56,761 bases of DNA from Aquimarina litoralis (GCF_019295435.1 NZ_WEKL01000008.1:47438-104198), one strand, 5' to 3'. Counted from the first letter of the stretch, positions 43,240 through 52,329 are shown. The notes: generated by a model from the letters alone, not told the origin. Program-made: numbers and translations.

Positions 43240-45357
43240 ATGAAAAAAAACCTACTTTTTCTAATCATAACTTTTTACTGTGTAAACGTCATTTTTACAC
43301 AAACATCTAACAATCCAATAAAAAAATCAACGATACTATTTACTCAAGAATCAGCAGCTACACCTTTTAACTATAACCAATACAAGGCTGATGGTGTTTT
43401 TTGGGGATTTATGCCTAATGCGAGCATAGCGTCTGATGCTGCCATGAATCAATGGGTAACAAAAGTAGAAAGTCACACATCAAACTCTAAGTACTATTTC
43501 GGTCGAGGAGAATTTGATTGGGGATGGAAATGGATGATTGATTTTATGGGAGATCCTGGATCATACTGGGCAAAAAACCTTAATGGTGACGATATTCATT
43601 GGGGAAATGCAGCTGATAGTGGTGGTACCTATAATGGTCAAGTTCATAGTTGGATGAGTCATCACGGCCCCGATTTTTTAGAATGGCTTAAATATCAGGC
43701 TGATCGAATGACTTTGGCTCCAGTAACACATATGATGTTTGATTCGCAAACCTCTGCTACTAGAACATTACATTGGCTTGGAGGAGATTTTTCAATTCAT
43801 TCTATGAATGGTTTTAGGGCTTACATGAAAAATAAGTATACAACTCAACAATTAATGGATCTAGGAATTAGTAATATAGATAATTTTAATTATCGCCAGT
43901 TTTTATTAAATCGTGGGTTCACACTTCAGAGTTATAGAAATCAAGCCAATAGTATTGAAGGAAATATTCCACTTTATAAAGATTTTGTTTATTTCCAACG
44001 TCAATCACTTAATGATGTGATGGAAGAGTTATTTGACTATATCGACACCATAAGACCTGGTATAGATATAGGAGCTACCACCAATGTAGTAGAACCTAGA
44101 GGATATATCTTTTCTGATCGATTAACTTATTTAGCAGGAGAATATGGCCATCCGCATGATGCAGCAACAAGTCCATCTACAGAACCATTATTACATTATA
44201 AAGCTGCTGAAGCACTCGATAAAACTTTAATTTATTTTCCATATCCTGATGCGTTCCAAGCTTTGTATAACAGAAATTCCCCAAGACAAGCTCGCGCTTG
44301 GATCGCACAAGCGTATGCAACAGGATCTATTTTTACAATACCAGGAAGAGTGTGGATTGGAGGAAGTAATACTTGGGATACCGGTTGGGAAAATTTTGCT
44401 GATATTTATGAGTTTGTTCATGATCATAGTGAGTTATTTGATGACTATAAAGCGGTATCCAATGTAGCAATGGCTTATTCCGTATATGCATCATTATTGG
44501 AAGGAGGAATGGCAGGAAGTATAAAAGCACGTCAAACTTTGGACTATTTAATCACAAGGAATATCTCTTTTGACCTAAAAATATTTGGTGATCCTGATCG
44601 TCCTATTACTCCTTCAGCATCAGAATTAGCTCAATATGATGTAATTGTTCATGATAGCGATATTCAATACTTAACTTCAGAGCAGAATTCAATTCTTAAT
44701 ACCAGTGGTTCTAATATTGTTTCTATGGATAATGCAAATGATATATTAGGTCTTACATCTTGGAAAATTAATGTGCTACAAAATAATCAGTGGATAAATT
44801 ATTTGATTTCGGCATTACCAAGAATTTCTTCTGAAGATCCAGAAGCACCTTATGTACTTCATTTAATTAATAGAAAATATGATGCTTCGGCCGATAATGC
44901 TCAAGTTCATAATGGTGTTTCTGTACAAATACCATCTGCTGTTTTTCCGAAGACTATCGTAGCAGCCAAACTTCATATTCCTGGTGAACAATCTGTAGAC
45001 TTATCCTTGCAGACCGATAATTCTGGTACAATAACTTTGAATATTGGTACTTTTGATTCTTGTTGGGGAATGGTAGAACTGATTCATGATAATACTTTAT
45101 CAAATGAAGATATTACACTAGATTCAGAAACTGTTTCGTTTTACCCAAACCCTGCAAATACTTCTATACATATTGAAAATTTTACTTCACTAGATATCTC
45201 ATCTGTGGATATATATGATATTCAAGGAAAAAAAATTATAAATAAGCAATTAGAATCAGCTGAAATTGATGTCTCTGTTTTAACCAAAGGTGTTTACTTG
45301 TTGAAGATCAATAACAATTCAGGAGATAGTATCATTAAAAAAATGATTAAAAACTAA
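43240..45357 (+). CDS. Secreted GH-like protein with T9SS sorting domain
   Basis: 705 aa. A signal peptide ends near 'VNVIFTQ'. Residues about 25-480 look like a TIM-barrel glycoside-hydrolase fold: Trp/Asp-rich loops 'GRGEFDWGWKWMIDFMGD', 'MSHHGPDFLEWLKYQADRM', 'LAGEYGHPHDAATSPSTEP' and 'IPGRVWIGGSNTWDTGWEN'. A glutamine-amidotransferase-like (beta-galactosidase trimerisation) part follows at about 430-520 ('YDVIVHDSDIQYLTSEQNSI'). The C-terminus is a T9SS type A domain ('SETVSFYPNPANTSIHI', ending 'KKMIKN'). I cannot assign a GH family; catalytic acids are only guesses. It is exported by the type IX system, probably acting on polysaccharide outside the cell. It is flanked by near-identical terminators. 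Confidence 0.72.
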   Translation: MKKNLLFLIITFYCVNVIFTQTSNNPIKKSTILFTQESAATPFNYNQYKADGVFWGFMPNASIASDAAMNQWVTKVESHTSNSKYYFGRGEFDWGWKWMIDFMGDPGSYWAKNLNGDDIHWGNAADSGGTYNGQVHSWMSHHGPDFLEWLKYQADRMTLAPVTHMMFDSQTSATRTLHWLGGDFSIHSMNGFRAYMKNKYTTQQLMDLGISNIDNFNYRQFLLNRGFTLQSYRNQANSIEGNIPLYKDFVYFQRQSLNDVMEELFDYIDTIRPGIDIGATTNVVEPRGYIFSDRLTYLAGEYGHPHDAATSPSTEPLLHYKAAEALDKTLIYFPYPDAFQALYNRNSPRQARAWIAQAYATGSIFTIPGRVWIGGSNTWDTGWENFADIYEFVHDHSELFDDYKAVSNVAMAYSVYASLLEGGMAGSIKARQTLDYLITRNISFDLKIFGDPDRPITPSASELAQYDVIVHDSDIQYLTSEQNSILNTSGSNIVSMDNANDILGLTSWKINVLQNNQWINYLISALPRISSEDPEAPYVLHLINRKYDASADNAQVHNGVSVQIPSAVFPKTIVAAKLHIPGEQSVDLSLQTDNSGTITLNIGTFDSCWGMVELIHDNTLSNEDITLDSETVSFYPNPANTSIHIENFTSLDISSVDIYDIQGKKIINKQLESAEIDVSVLTKGVYLLKINNNSGDSIIKKMIKN

Positions 45358-45367
45358 TACATCAGTT

Positions 45368-45403
45368 TAAAGAGCCATGTGTTTAAAAACATATGGCTTT
45401 TTT
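45368..45403. terminator. Terminator of the GH-like gene
   Basis: AAGAGCCATGTGTTT / AAACATATGGCTTTTTT stem, a near copy of the bcp terminator at 43012. It also lies at the 3' end of the convergent DUF1801 gene. Confidence 0.85.
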
Positions 45404-45830
45404 AAATACCTAAAGTTGGTAAATGTTTTACCGAATGATATTGTAAAGCTGCTTTTATGCAGTTTTTCAGTTCTTTTTCAGGGATTTTGAAATCTATTGG
45501 AAAAATGATAGCCCTATTTCCTTCAAACTCAAATGTATCTTTATAGACAACTCTGAAAGTAGTTACTAATTTGCTAGTGCATTGAAAGTACATGGCATAT
45601 TGATTTGGTTTGCCTTTTTTCCAGTCAATTCTGATAGTACTTCCTTTTTTGGCTAAAAAACTAGGTTCTCCCCATTTTAAAGTTTCTTCTAGATTATTTA
45701 ATCCTTCAATCTCTTTTGCAGTTTCTATAATTAGACTCCGTAGATACATAATCTTTTGATTGATATGATCTGGATAAGATTCATATACTGATTTCACTTT
45801 TGGATTTTCTTGAATTGCAATTGCTGTCAT
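45402..45830 (-). CDS. DUF1801/YdhG-like protein
   Basis: 142 aa, small alpha/beta fold with no signal peptide. 'GLNNLEETLKWGEPSFLAKK' and 'TIRIDWKKGKPNQYAMYFQC' are the DUF1801 signature region. The family occurs widely in Bacteroidota and Firmicutes, usually as a single gene of unknown biochemistry. It is convergent with the GH-like gene and shares its terminator. Confidence 0.85.
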   Translation of the reverse strand: MTAIAIQENPKVKSVYESYPDHINQKIMYLRSLIIETAKEIEGLNNLEETLKWGEPSFLAKKGSTIRIDWKKGKPNQYAMYFQCTSKLVTTFRVVYKDTFEFEGNRAIIFPIDFKIPEKELKNCIKAALQYHSVKHLPTLGI

Positions 45831-46012
45831 ATGTTTTTAAACAATTTCTTTTGTTTTAAGGAGCTCTAATTTATATAAATAATAGCCTAATTCTTATAAT
45901 TTTTTTGAAGATTTTGAATGTACTAATCACTCTGGTTTTATCTGTTTTATCATTTCTAATTTTCAAAATTCAAATAAATTTAGTATTATTGTGATATCAA
46001 AATAATATCATT

Positions 46013-46867
46013 ATGAATAAAGAGACTCAGATTAAAGCAACGAATGGATATGTAATGCTTATTATATTACTATTGTTTATAGTAGGTATGATAGTAGGTT
46101 TGGTAGTAATGGAAACTCCATTGTTTTTAATACTAATGTTACCTATTATACTGATCATAAAAGGTTTTTTTATAGTCAATCCTAATAGTTCTAAAGTGTT
46201 AGTATTGTTCGGAGCATATAAAGGAACTGTTAGAGACAATGGTTTCTTCTGGGCAAACCCTTTTTATAGTCGTCAGAAAATATCATTAAGAGCTAGAAAT
46301 TTTGATAGCGAACGCGTAAAGGTGAATGATAAAATTGGAAATCCAATCATGATTAATGTGATTTTGGTTTGGCAAGTAGCGGATACTTATAAATCAGCTT
46401 TTGATGTAGATAATTATGAGGAATTTGTAAAAGTTCAAACGGACGCTGCTGTTCGGAAATTAGCAGGATCCTATCCTTACGATAATTTTGATGATGAGCA
46501 GGCAAAGTTTACACTCAGATCTGGTATGGATGAAGTAAATGAAGCTTTGGAAAATGAAATTACAGAACGTTTAGCAATTGCCGGTATTAAAGTAATGGAA
46601 GCTAGAATTGGATATTTAGCTTATGCACCAGAGATTGCGAGTTCTATGTTAAAAAGGCAACAAGCCGTAGCTATTGTAGCAGCGAGAAAGAAAATTGTTG
46701 AAGGAGCAGTGGGTATGGTAGAAGATGCATTACAAAAACTATCTACCGATAATATTATTGACTTTGATGATGATAAAAAAGCTTCTATGGTAAGTAATTT
46801 AATGGTAGTTTTATGCGGTGATAAAGAAGCTGTTCCAGTAGTGAATGCGGGAACTTTAAATTCTTAA
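46013..46867 (+). CDS. SPFH (Band 7/prohibitin-type) membrane protein
   Basis: 284 aa. The N-terminus has two hydrophobic segments ('YVMLIILLLFIVGMIVGLVV' and 'LFLILMLPIILIIKGFFIV'), a hairpin membrane anchor, then the SPFH domain ('PNSSKVLVLFGAYKGTVRDN', 'NGFFWANPFYSRQKISLRAR', 'ILVWQVADTYKSAFDVDNY'). A helical tail rich in Ala/Glu follows ('MLKRQQAVAIVAARKKIVEG'), typical of oligomerising Band 7 proteins. It probably forms membrane microdomain rings or regulates a protease. A 59-aa ribbon-helix-helix gene starts 2 nt after its stop, so the two are translationally coupled. Confidence 0.9.
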   Translation: MNKETQIKATNGYVMLIILLLFIVGMIVGLVVMETPLFLILMLPIILIIKGFFIVNPNSSKVLVLFGAYKGTVRDNGFFWANPFYSRQKISLRARNFDSERVKVNDKIGNPIMINVILVWQVADTYKSAFDVDNYEEFVKVQTDAAVRKLAGSYPYDNFDDEQAKFTLRSGMDEVNEALENEITERLAIAGIKVMEARIGYLAYAPEIASSMLKRQQAVAIVAARKKIVEGAVGMVEDALQKLSTDNIIDFDDDKKASMVSNLMVVLCGDKEAVPVVNAGTLNS

Positions 46868-46869
46868 TT

Positions 46870-47049
46870 GTGAGTAAAAGAAAATCATTCGTACTGAGAA
46901 TAGACCCAGAGATGTTTAAACAGATCGAAAAATGGGCAGATGATGAGTTTCGTAGTGTAAACGGACAGATCGAATGGATGATCAATAAAAGCTTAAAAGA
47001 AGCGAAAAGATTACCTAAAAAGCGAAAAGATGAAAGTGATGATTCTTAA
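46870..47049 (+). CDS. Small ribbon-helix-helix (Arc-type) protein
   Basis: GTG 46870 to TAA 47047-47049, 59 aa: 'SKRKSFVLRIDPEMFKQIEK' at the N-terminus, then 'WADDEFRSVNGQIEWMINKS', and a basic tail 'KEAKRLPKKRKDESDDS'. The beta-strand with alternating hydrophobics followed by two helices, including 'RSVNGQIEWMIN', is the Arc/MetJ ribbon-helix-helix DNA-binding pattern. It overlaps no other gene and begins 2 nt after the SPFH stop. Arc-type small proteins next to SPFH genes recur in bacteria (from memory), so a functional pair is plausible. An antitoxin-like role is only a guess, because no toxin gene is adjacent. Confidence 0.8.
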   Translation: MSKRKSFVLRIDPEMFKQIEKWADDEFRSVNGQIEWMINKSLKEAKRLPKKRKDESDDS

Positions 47050-47062
47050 TGAGTTGTCACTT

Positions 47063-47584
47063 TTATTTTTGCATCAGACTAAACGAACTTAGTCTAAATT
47101 CATCTTGATTTGTAATTTTACAACGTTCTAAAAAATTGTCATAATCCTCATCTTCATTTTCTTCTAGATGGAATCCCAGTACAACACTACTTTGTAATTC
47201 GATGTTAACTGCGGATTCTACAATATGAGATTTCTTTTTATGGAAGTCTATGTGAGCTTTATTTAATTCCGAAATTACATCTGAAAGGTTTAATTTATTA
47301 AGATTTCCTATAAACCATTTTTTTAATTCTAAAGAATCCCCTCCATCTAGATCATCAATATAATCTGAGAAAATTAAAAATAGTACATCTTTGTTAAAGT
47401 GAAGTTCTATGTTTCCGTACCTCCAAATCGGATCTCTATAAATTGAAGGGTTTTCATTAAATCCATCAGGATCTGGAAAATTATGTATAATCCATTCTTT
47501 AGTCTTGCCTAATTTTAAAAAGTCAAACTTACCTGTTTTAAAAAACTCTTTGAAATCAATTACTATTTTGTCTTTCATTTTCAT
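47063..47584 (-). CDS. Acidic protein of unknown function, possibly immunity-type
   Basis: 173 aa with no signal peptide or TM. The first half has 'KLGKTKEWIIHNFPDPDGFN' and 'WRYGNIELHFNKDVLFLIFS', a pattern reminiscent of small immunity or SMI-like families, and the second half is acidic ('LGFHLEENEDEDYDNFLERC'). I do not recognise a firm family. It is convergent with the ribbon-helix-helix gene, with 13 nt between stops and no terminator. Composition is ordinary. A true immunity protein would need a cognate toxin, which is not in this window. Confidence 0.5.
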   Translation of the reverse strand: MKMKDKIVIDFKEFFKTGKFDFLKLGKTKEWIIHNFPDPDGFNENPSIYRDPIWRYGNIELHFNKDVLFLIFSDYIDDLDGGDSLELKKWFIGNLNKLNLSDVISELNKAHIDFHKKKSHIVESAVNIELQSSVVLGFHLEENEDEDYDNFLERCKITNQDEFRLSSFSLMQK

Positions 47585-47760
47585 AACTAAAGGATTAGGT
47601 TTTTCAATATCACAAGGTAGTTATATGTATGTCTCAATAATATTAATTTTCAAACATTTTTCGCTTAACGATATATTTTATTAGCTTGTCTCCCGTGAAG
47701 AAGTTCTAAGCTCGTTTTTGTGGGATTAGAATTTAAATCAGTAATTAGATAATAAGTTAT

Positions 47761-47792
47761 AAAGTCTGCAAATACTTTCGTAAGCAGACTTT
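47761..47792 (-). terminator. Possible terminator of the serine hydrolase gene
   Basis: AAAGTCTGC / GCAGACTTT stem with a 14-nt loop. The flanks are only moderately T-rich, so this is a weak call. The rest of the 47585-47867 gap (283 nt) holds nothing I can name. Confidence 0.45.
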
Positions 47793-47867
47793 AACTATCA
47801 ATAAACGATATGTTATATTAATAATACAATTAAGACAAAATCTAGAGATGATCTTAAAACATGTAAT

Positions 47868-49241
47868 TTATTGTTGTAATAAAAAATTGGATATTTTTCC
47901 AGCAATTGAGTAGACATATGCCTCCTGTGTATTACTAAGCACAATTATTGTAATTCCTTTTTTAGGATACATCCATAAGTCTGAAGCAAACAGATCACTT
48001 GCACCACCATGAAGTACTAATTTATTCTCTGAATTATTATTTTCAATTCCCCAACCATATCCGTAGTAAGAATATATGTTGTTGGATTCAAAATGAGGAT
48101 AGAGATACTTGGATGTTGTTTCTTTATCAAGTACAGTATTGTCTCTTATTGCTTGGCTCCAAAGTAACAAGTCACCTGCTCTTGTTAAAATACCCCCATT
48201 TCCTTTTAGATTAAGATACGGACCATTTTTACTCCAATTCTCTTCATTAGGTTTTTTAGCTTCCCTACCATTTAAAAAACCGTTAGCAACTTCGTTCTTT
48301 TTCCAATCTGGAATTACATAACCAGTATGGTTCATTTTGGAAGGCTTAAAAATTTCTACATTTAAAAAGGTTTCATAATCCATACCGCTAGCTTTTTCAA
48401 TTATTAAAGCAAGTAAACTATATCCGATATTAGAATAATTAAATTCTTCCCCAACCGAATGTATCAGTTTACTACGAAATACTTGACTCAGAAACTCTTC
48501 TTCTGTAATGGTTTCATAATCATCTCCAATTCCATCTACTAAACCAGAAGAATGTGTGAGTAGTTGATGAATAGTTATGTTTTTTTTATCATCAGGAACA
48601 GCATCAAAATACTTTGATAGATTATCGGTAACAGAAAGCTTATTTTGCATTAATAATTTTAGTATTCCAGCACTAGTAAACTGCTTTGTAATAGAACAAA
48701 TATCAAACACAGTATGTATGTCATTTAATCCGTTTTCTTGATTATTTTTTCTTCCATATGCTTTATTAAATATTATACTATCATTTTGAGCTACTAAGAT
48801 AACACCTGAAAATTCTCTATCTATAAGCTTTTTATCAATGGTAGCTAAATCATCAGTTTTTGCCTTTCCATTGCGAACCGCTTTTACTGTTCCATGAGGC
48901 TGTATAAGAATTAATTCGCTAAAAATTCCGTTTTTTAGGTTCTTAAACTCTACTTTAAATTCTTCTTCCATTTTAAAAGAAAATTTGTGTTCCTCAGTTG
49001 CAATTAGTTCACTTTCTCGATCTCCTGTTACAAATAAATAGAGTTTAGTATTACTTTCTTTTTCTTTTGTATAAATCTTTATGATAACTCCTGCTTCTTC
49101 ATACATATACTCACCTACATATTGTTTTAAAGTACTTTTAGGATCTATATTTATTGCTTTTGATTTACTGTTGGTGCAATTAAAACTCAATAAAGAAAGA
49201 GACATTATTAGAAGTAATAAGATTGAGTTAATTTTTTTCAT
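47868..49241 (-). CDS. Serine hydrolase, beta-lactamase/penicillin-binding-like (class C fold)
   Basis: 457 aa from ATG 49241, where the signal peptide MKKINSILLLLIMSLSLLSF begins; an in-frame ATG 42 nt upstream is rejected because a near-consensus -7 box (TACATTCG) lies between them. Possible lipid Cys at 22 (SFNC, a weak lipobox). Active-site motifs: S183-x-x-K186 in 'VFDICSITKQFTSAGI', Tyr-x-Asn in 'FNYSNIGYSLLALI', and His-Gly-Gly in 'LVLHGGASDLFASD'. Enzymes of this fold include esterases, D-aminopeptidases and class C beta-lactamases; the substrate is not evident. It is exported. The AraC regulator gene lies upstream on the same strand and may control it. Confidence 0.9.
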   Translation of the reverse strand: MKKINSILLLLIMSLSLLSFNCTNSKSKAINIDPKSTLKQYVGEYMYEEAGVIIKIYTKEKESNTKLYLFVTGDRESELIATEEHKFSFKMEEEFKVEFKNLKNGIFSELILIQPHGTVKAVRNGKAKTDDLATIDKKLIDREFSGVILVAQNDSIIFNKAYGRKNNQENGLNDIHTVFDICSITKQFTSAGILKLLMQNKLSVTDNLSKYFDAVPDDKKNITIHQLLTHSSGLVDGIGDDYETITEEEFLSQVFRSKLIHSVGEEFNYSNIGYSLLALIIEKASGMDYETFLNVEIFKPSKMNHTGYVIPDWKKNEVANGFLNGREAKKPNEENWSKNGPYLNLKGNGGILTRAGDLLLWSQAIRDNTVLDKETTSKYLYPHFESNNIYSYYGYGWGIENNNSENKLVLHGGASDLFASDLWMYPKKGITIIVLSNTQEAYVYSIAGKISNFLLQQ

Positions 49242-49336
49242 GATTTTATGTTTTTGATTTACTGTTGCGAATGTAGATCTCAAAACGTGATCAAAAACTA
49301 ATTTTGAGGATGGAGATGTGTTGAAATAAAACAGTT

Positions 49337-50458
49337 TTACGAATTAGGACGTTTTTTTTGCTTTCTAAATGCTCCAGGAGACATTCCGAGATTGGAATTG
49401 AATGTTTTGTAGAAAGCACTTTTGGAGGTAAAGCCTACTTCCATTCCAATAGCTTCAACGGAATATTTATTGAATACTGGATTATGGAGTAAATTTTGAG
49501 CGGCTTTAATACGATATTCATTAACAAATTGAACAACGCTTTTATTGGTTTCCTCATTTATAATCTGTGATAAGTAACCTTCATTGGTTTCTAATCTAAT
49601 AGCAAGATCTGACCTGCTTAAATAAGGATCTTTGAATAATTTTTCCTCTTCCATCAATACATACAGCTGTGTAATGATTTTAGAAACAGTGGTTTCACTT
49701 ATTTTCCTTTTGCCTTTTATATTACCAGCTTTCTTAGAAGTTAAATATTGATGTATTTCATCTTTTTGAACGATTATTTGTAGCTTGAACACTCCATAAT
49801 ACAATATCCACCAAAACAGAATTGATAGTAGAATTCTCAAAAGATTTGCACTGTATTCTGACTCAAAAATACTTACCTCTATATTGGCTAAAAGCCAGCA
49901 CATGATGATGCCGATAATGAAAAAGTTTAACCTTAGTAACCAACGTTTTTTCTCTTTTGAAATTGTTTTTGACTTTTGTACTAAAAGCTTACTCCAGAAT
50001 ATTAAAAATAAATTGTAGCTAAACACAGTAAATAGTTTTGTATAGTCTACAAAAAGAGCAAAATCCGAATCGTAAAGATGAAAAATAGCATCTAGATGAA
50101 GTATAATTTCTATGATAACTGAGATAATGAAAGGAGCGTAAAGCCACTTGTGCCATTTTTCATTTAAATACTTATGTTTAATCTGGATGAGAAAGTATAT
50201 AAATAAAGTAACGCCAGCAAGATACTCTAACATTATGAGACCTAAAAAATCCAAAATGGGATTATCTTTATCAGACCAGCTACCTAAAAAGGTTAAACTT
50301 ATAAGTATAAATAGTGAAAGCGAAAGATAATTGTTTGCACGATTCCTGTAAAAAGAGGTAGTTACTAATGAAAGGCATAAGAAACATCCTAAAACTCCAC
50401 TAGTCATCACTACAAAATTTAATAAGGTTTCATCAATTTGTGTAAAAATTAAAAGCAT
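49337..50458 (-). CDS. AraC-family regulator with multi-pass membrane N-terminus
   Basis: 373 aa. The first 245 residues contain about seven membrane helices (for example 'FVVMTSGVLGCFLCLSLV' and 'LSLFILISLTFLGSW'). The C-terminal 110 residues are a two-HTH AraC domain: 'YLSRSDLAIRLETNEGYLSQ' and 'VEAIGMEVGFTSKSAFYKTF', then 'LGMSPGAFRKQKK'. Membrane-embedded AraC proteins of this layout are common in Flavobacteriia and would sense an envelope signal. It is encoded just upstream of the serine hydrolase (96 nt from its start) on the same strand. Its targets are unknown. Confidence 0.9.
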   Translation of the reverse strand: MLLIFTQIDETLLNFVVMTSGVLGCFLCLSLVTTSFYRNRANNYLSLSLFILISLTFLGSWSDKDNPILDFLGLIMLEYLAGVTLFIYFLIQIKHKYLNEKWHKWLYAPFIISVIIEIILHLDAIFHLYDSDFALFVDYTKLFTVFSYNLFLIFWSKLLVQKSKTISKEKKRWLLRLNFFIIGIIMCWLLANIEVSIFESEYSANLLRILLSILFWWILYYGVFKLQIIVQKDEIHQYLTSKKAGNIKGKRKISETTVSKIITQLYVLMEEEKLFKDPYLSRSDLAIRLETNEGYLSQIINEETNKSVVQFVNEYRIKAAQNLLHNPVFNKYSVEAIGMEVGFTSKSAFYKTFNSNLGMSPGAFRKQKKRPNS

Positions 50459-50813
50459 TCAAATTTTTGATATGAGTTAATCTAAAACCATATTCTCGTT
50501 CTATAATTAACTGTTCCATTATATAATTTGTTGCAAAATTTTTCGAAAGAAACACTCTAGTGAATTCGTGCTATTTGATAATTATATTGAATTTATTGAA
50601 GTAGGTCAGTAGATAGTTGTTACAACTCTACAGATAATGTGCTAGACAACTGAATTACTTATTTTATGAAACAACTTTTATTATGTTTTTGCCTATGAAT
50701 GTGCACTAAATAGAGTAAAAGTTTATTCTCTAAACATTTTTTTGTAGTTCTTGCTTTGACCATATGGATTTATCCAGCTACAAAACCTACAAAGTTTAGT
50801 CTGGAAAGATTTT
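50459..50813. other. 355-nt gap without a recognised gene
   Basis: No intact ORF is supported. The plus strand shows ATG 50666 with a signal-like start (MKQLLLCFCL) that stops after ten codons. A different frame runs 'FVVLALTIWIYPATKPTKF' without a start. A perfect 13-nt palindrome AGTTGTTACAACT lies at 50615-50627. This could be decayed coding sequence plus an operator, or simply spacer. Confidence 0.35.
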
Positions 50814-51638
50814 TTAGTTTTTTAATTTAAACATTTTCTCAAACGCATCATACACTGCTAGGTGTAATGCATCACCATGATTTTGCTTTTCGAAGAATTC
50901 AAAATATAATTTAGTATTATCTTTATTCAACAATTTTAATTTATCATATAATTCTTTAGCAACTCGCTCCATAATTGTTCCTTCTTTACCAACAGCGATA
51001 TAAATTGATTTTTTTGAATTATAGGAAGCTGGAGTGTATGTAAGTAATGATTCATCATCCCACCATAAACTAGGACTGGCAATAATATAATTATCAAACA
51101 TATCAGGTTGTTTGAATAAAATCTCGGTTGCCAAAAGTCCTCCTAAAGATTGTCCTATCAGAGTGGTAACCGAATTTGTTTTGTATTTTTTATTTATTAA
51201 TGGTTGTAATTCTTTTTCAATAAAGCTGATAAAATTTTCTGACCTTCCAGTAGTAGGGTATGCTTCTTTATCTTTTTTATTATTAGTGGGAAATGTAAAA
51301 TCTCGCTTTCTATCCACATTAGCAATTCCAACTACAATTGATTCTGGAATCATTTTAATCCATGAGAACGAACCAAATTGTACAAGACCAGAAATATGTA
51401 TAAAATCTTCATCCATAGAACCATCTAATAAATAGATAACAGGATATGTTTTTAAAGAATCTTTAGAATATGTCTGTGGCAAGTAAATATTTAGTGTTCT
51501 TTTTTCTTTAAGAATTTTAGACTGAAATTCTACCTTTTCTCCAATTGAAAGGGGAGTAGTTGTATGTATATTTTGAGTAAAACCAGGATTACTTAGATAG
51601 ATGCATATTACTATTGAAAATATAGTTCTACTTTTCAT
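50814..51638 (-). CDS. Exported alpha/beta-hydrolase esterase (esterase D/IroE-like)
   Basis: 274 aa. A signal peptide ends near 'SNPGFTQ'. It is a PF00756-type fold with 'LNIYLPQTYSKDSLKTYPVI' and 'YLLDGSMDEDFIHISGL', the nucleophile Ser164 in GQSLGG, and a C-terminal His in 'EKQNHGDALH'. Members hydrolyse carboxylic esters, siderophore esters or feruloyl esters. It is probably periplasmic. It starts 23 nt after the HAD gene stop on the same strand (two-gene operon). The substrate is unknown. Confidence 0.88.
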   Translation of the reverse strand: MKSRTIFSIVICIYLSNPGFTQNIHTTTPLSIGEKVEFQSKILKEKRTLNIYLPQTYSKDSLKTYPVIYLLDGSMDEDFIHISGLVQFGSFSWIKMIPESIVVGIANVDRKRDFTFPTNNKKDKEAYPTTGRSENFISFIEKELQPLINKKYKTNSVTTLIGQSLGGLLATEILFKQPDMFDNYIIASPSLWWDDESLLTYTPASYNSKKSIYIAVGKEGTIMERVAKELYDKLKLLNKDNTKLYFEFFEKQNHGDALHLAVYDAFEKMFKLKN

Positions 51639-51661
51639 TTATACTATTTTATTAAATTGAT

Positions 51662-52279
51662 TTAATTAGGTTTTAAATGCCTTCTTATTTCAGTCAAATC
51701 TTTTATTTCATATTTCTCTAAAAGAGATGTTTGTCGATTAATTTTTAAATAATTCCATTTCATGTTTTTAGCCCCTAAAATATCAGATTTAAGAGAATCT
51801 CCAACCATAAGTATTTCGCTAGGTTTGTTGCCTGATACTTTTTCAATTTCCTTGAAAATTTCTTTATTAGGTTTTAAAAAACCAAAATCACAAGAGAAAA
51901 TCACCTTTTCAAAATATGGATGTAGATTATTAGAAAAAAAAGGTTGTTTGTAAGGTGAAGCTAAATTAGAAATTAAAAATAATGTATAGTGTTTTTTTAG
52001 ATCTTCAAGAACTCTAATAGTTTCTTTATAAACTGTTACAGAATTTAATTCCTGTTTGAGATAGAGTGAATTTTGAGTATATAACATACTAAACTCTTTG
52101 GGGAATGTAGTTTTTAAGGTATCAAGATCATTTTTCATTACACATTGTGAATATGTCGTGATATCCATACCAAAACCGTTTTTAGAACTTTTAAACAACT
52201 GTAAAAAGAAATGATTTGATTTTTGTATTTCAATCAATGTATTGTATAAATCAAAAACTATTGTTTTAATATTGTTCAT
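51662..52279 (-). CDS. HAD-family hydrolase (haloacid dehalogenase/phosphatase type)
   Basis: 205 aa. Motif I 'VFDLYNTLIE' has nucleophile Asp10, with Tyr rather than Asp at the second position, as in dehalogenase-like members; motif II is 'FLISNLASPY'; motif III 'FLKPNKEIF' supplies the Lys; motif IV 'LMVGDSLKSDILGAKN' binds Mg. A cap of helices lies between motifs I and II. It is cytoplasmic and hydrolyses phosphate esters or similar. It is first in a two-gene operon with the esterase. A near-consensus promoter (CATATTTG on the minus strand) lies at 52285-52292. Confidence 0.88.
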   Translation of the reverse strand: MNNIKTIVFDLYNTLIEIQKSNHFFLQLFKSSKNGFGMDITTYSQCVMKNDLDTLKTTFPKEFSMLYTQNSLYLKQELNSVTVYKETIRVLEDLKKHYTLFLISNLASPYKQPFFSNNLHPYFEKVIFSCDFGFLKPNKEIFKEIEKVSGNKPSEILMVGDSLKSDILGAKNMKWNYLKINRQTSLLEKYEIKDLTEIRRHLKPN

Positions 52280-52298
52280 TTATCAAATATGAGTAAAA

Positions 52299-52329
52299 AA
52301 AATAGCTACCCTAAAAGGTAGCTATTTAA
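52299..52329 (-). terminator. Terminator of the 52372 gene
   Basis: AAATAGCTACC / GGTAGCTATTT stem followed by a long T-run on the minus strand, downstream of the stop at 52372. Confidence 0.85.

Noticed and set aside
46870..47584. Toxin-antitoxin module from the ribbon-helix-helix gene and the 47063 gene
   Set aside because: The two genes are convergent, not an operon, and the second has no recognised toxin motif.
47585..47867. Attachment site or RNA gene in the gap
   Set aside because: Apart from one hairpin, no tRNA-like cloverleaf, direct repeats or integrase were found.
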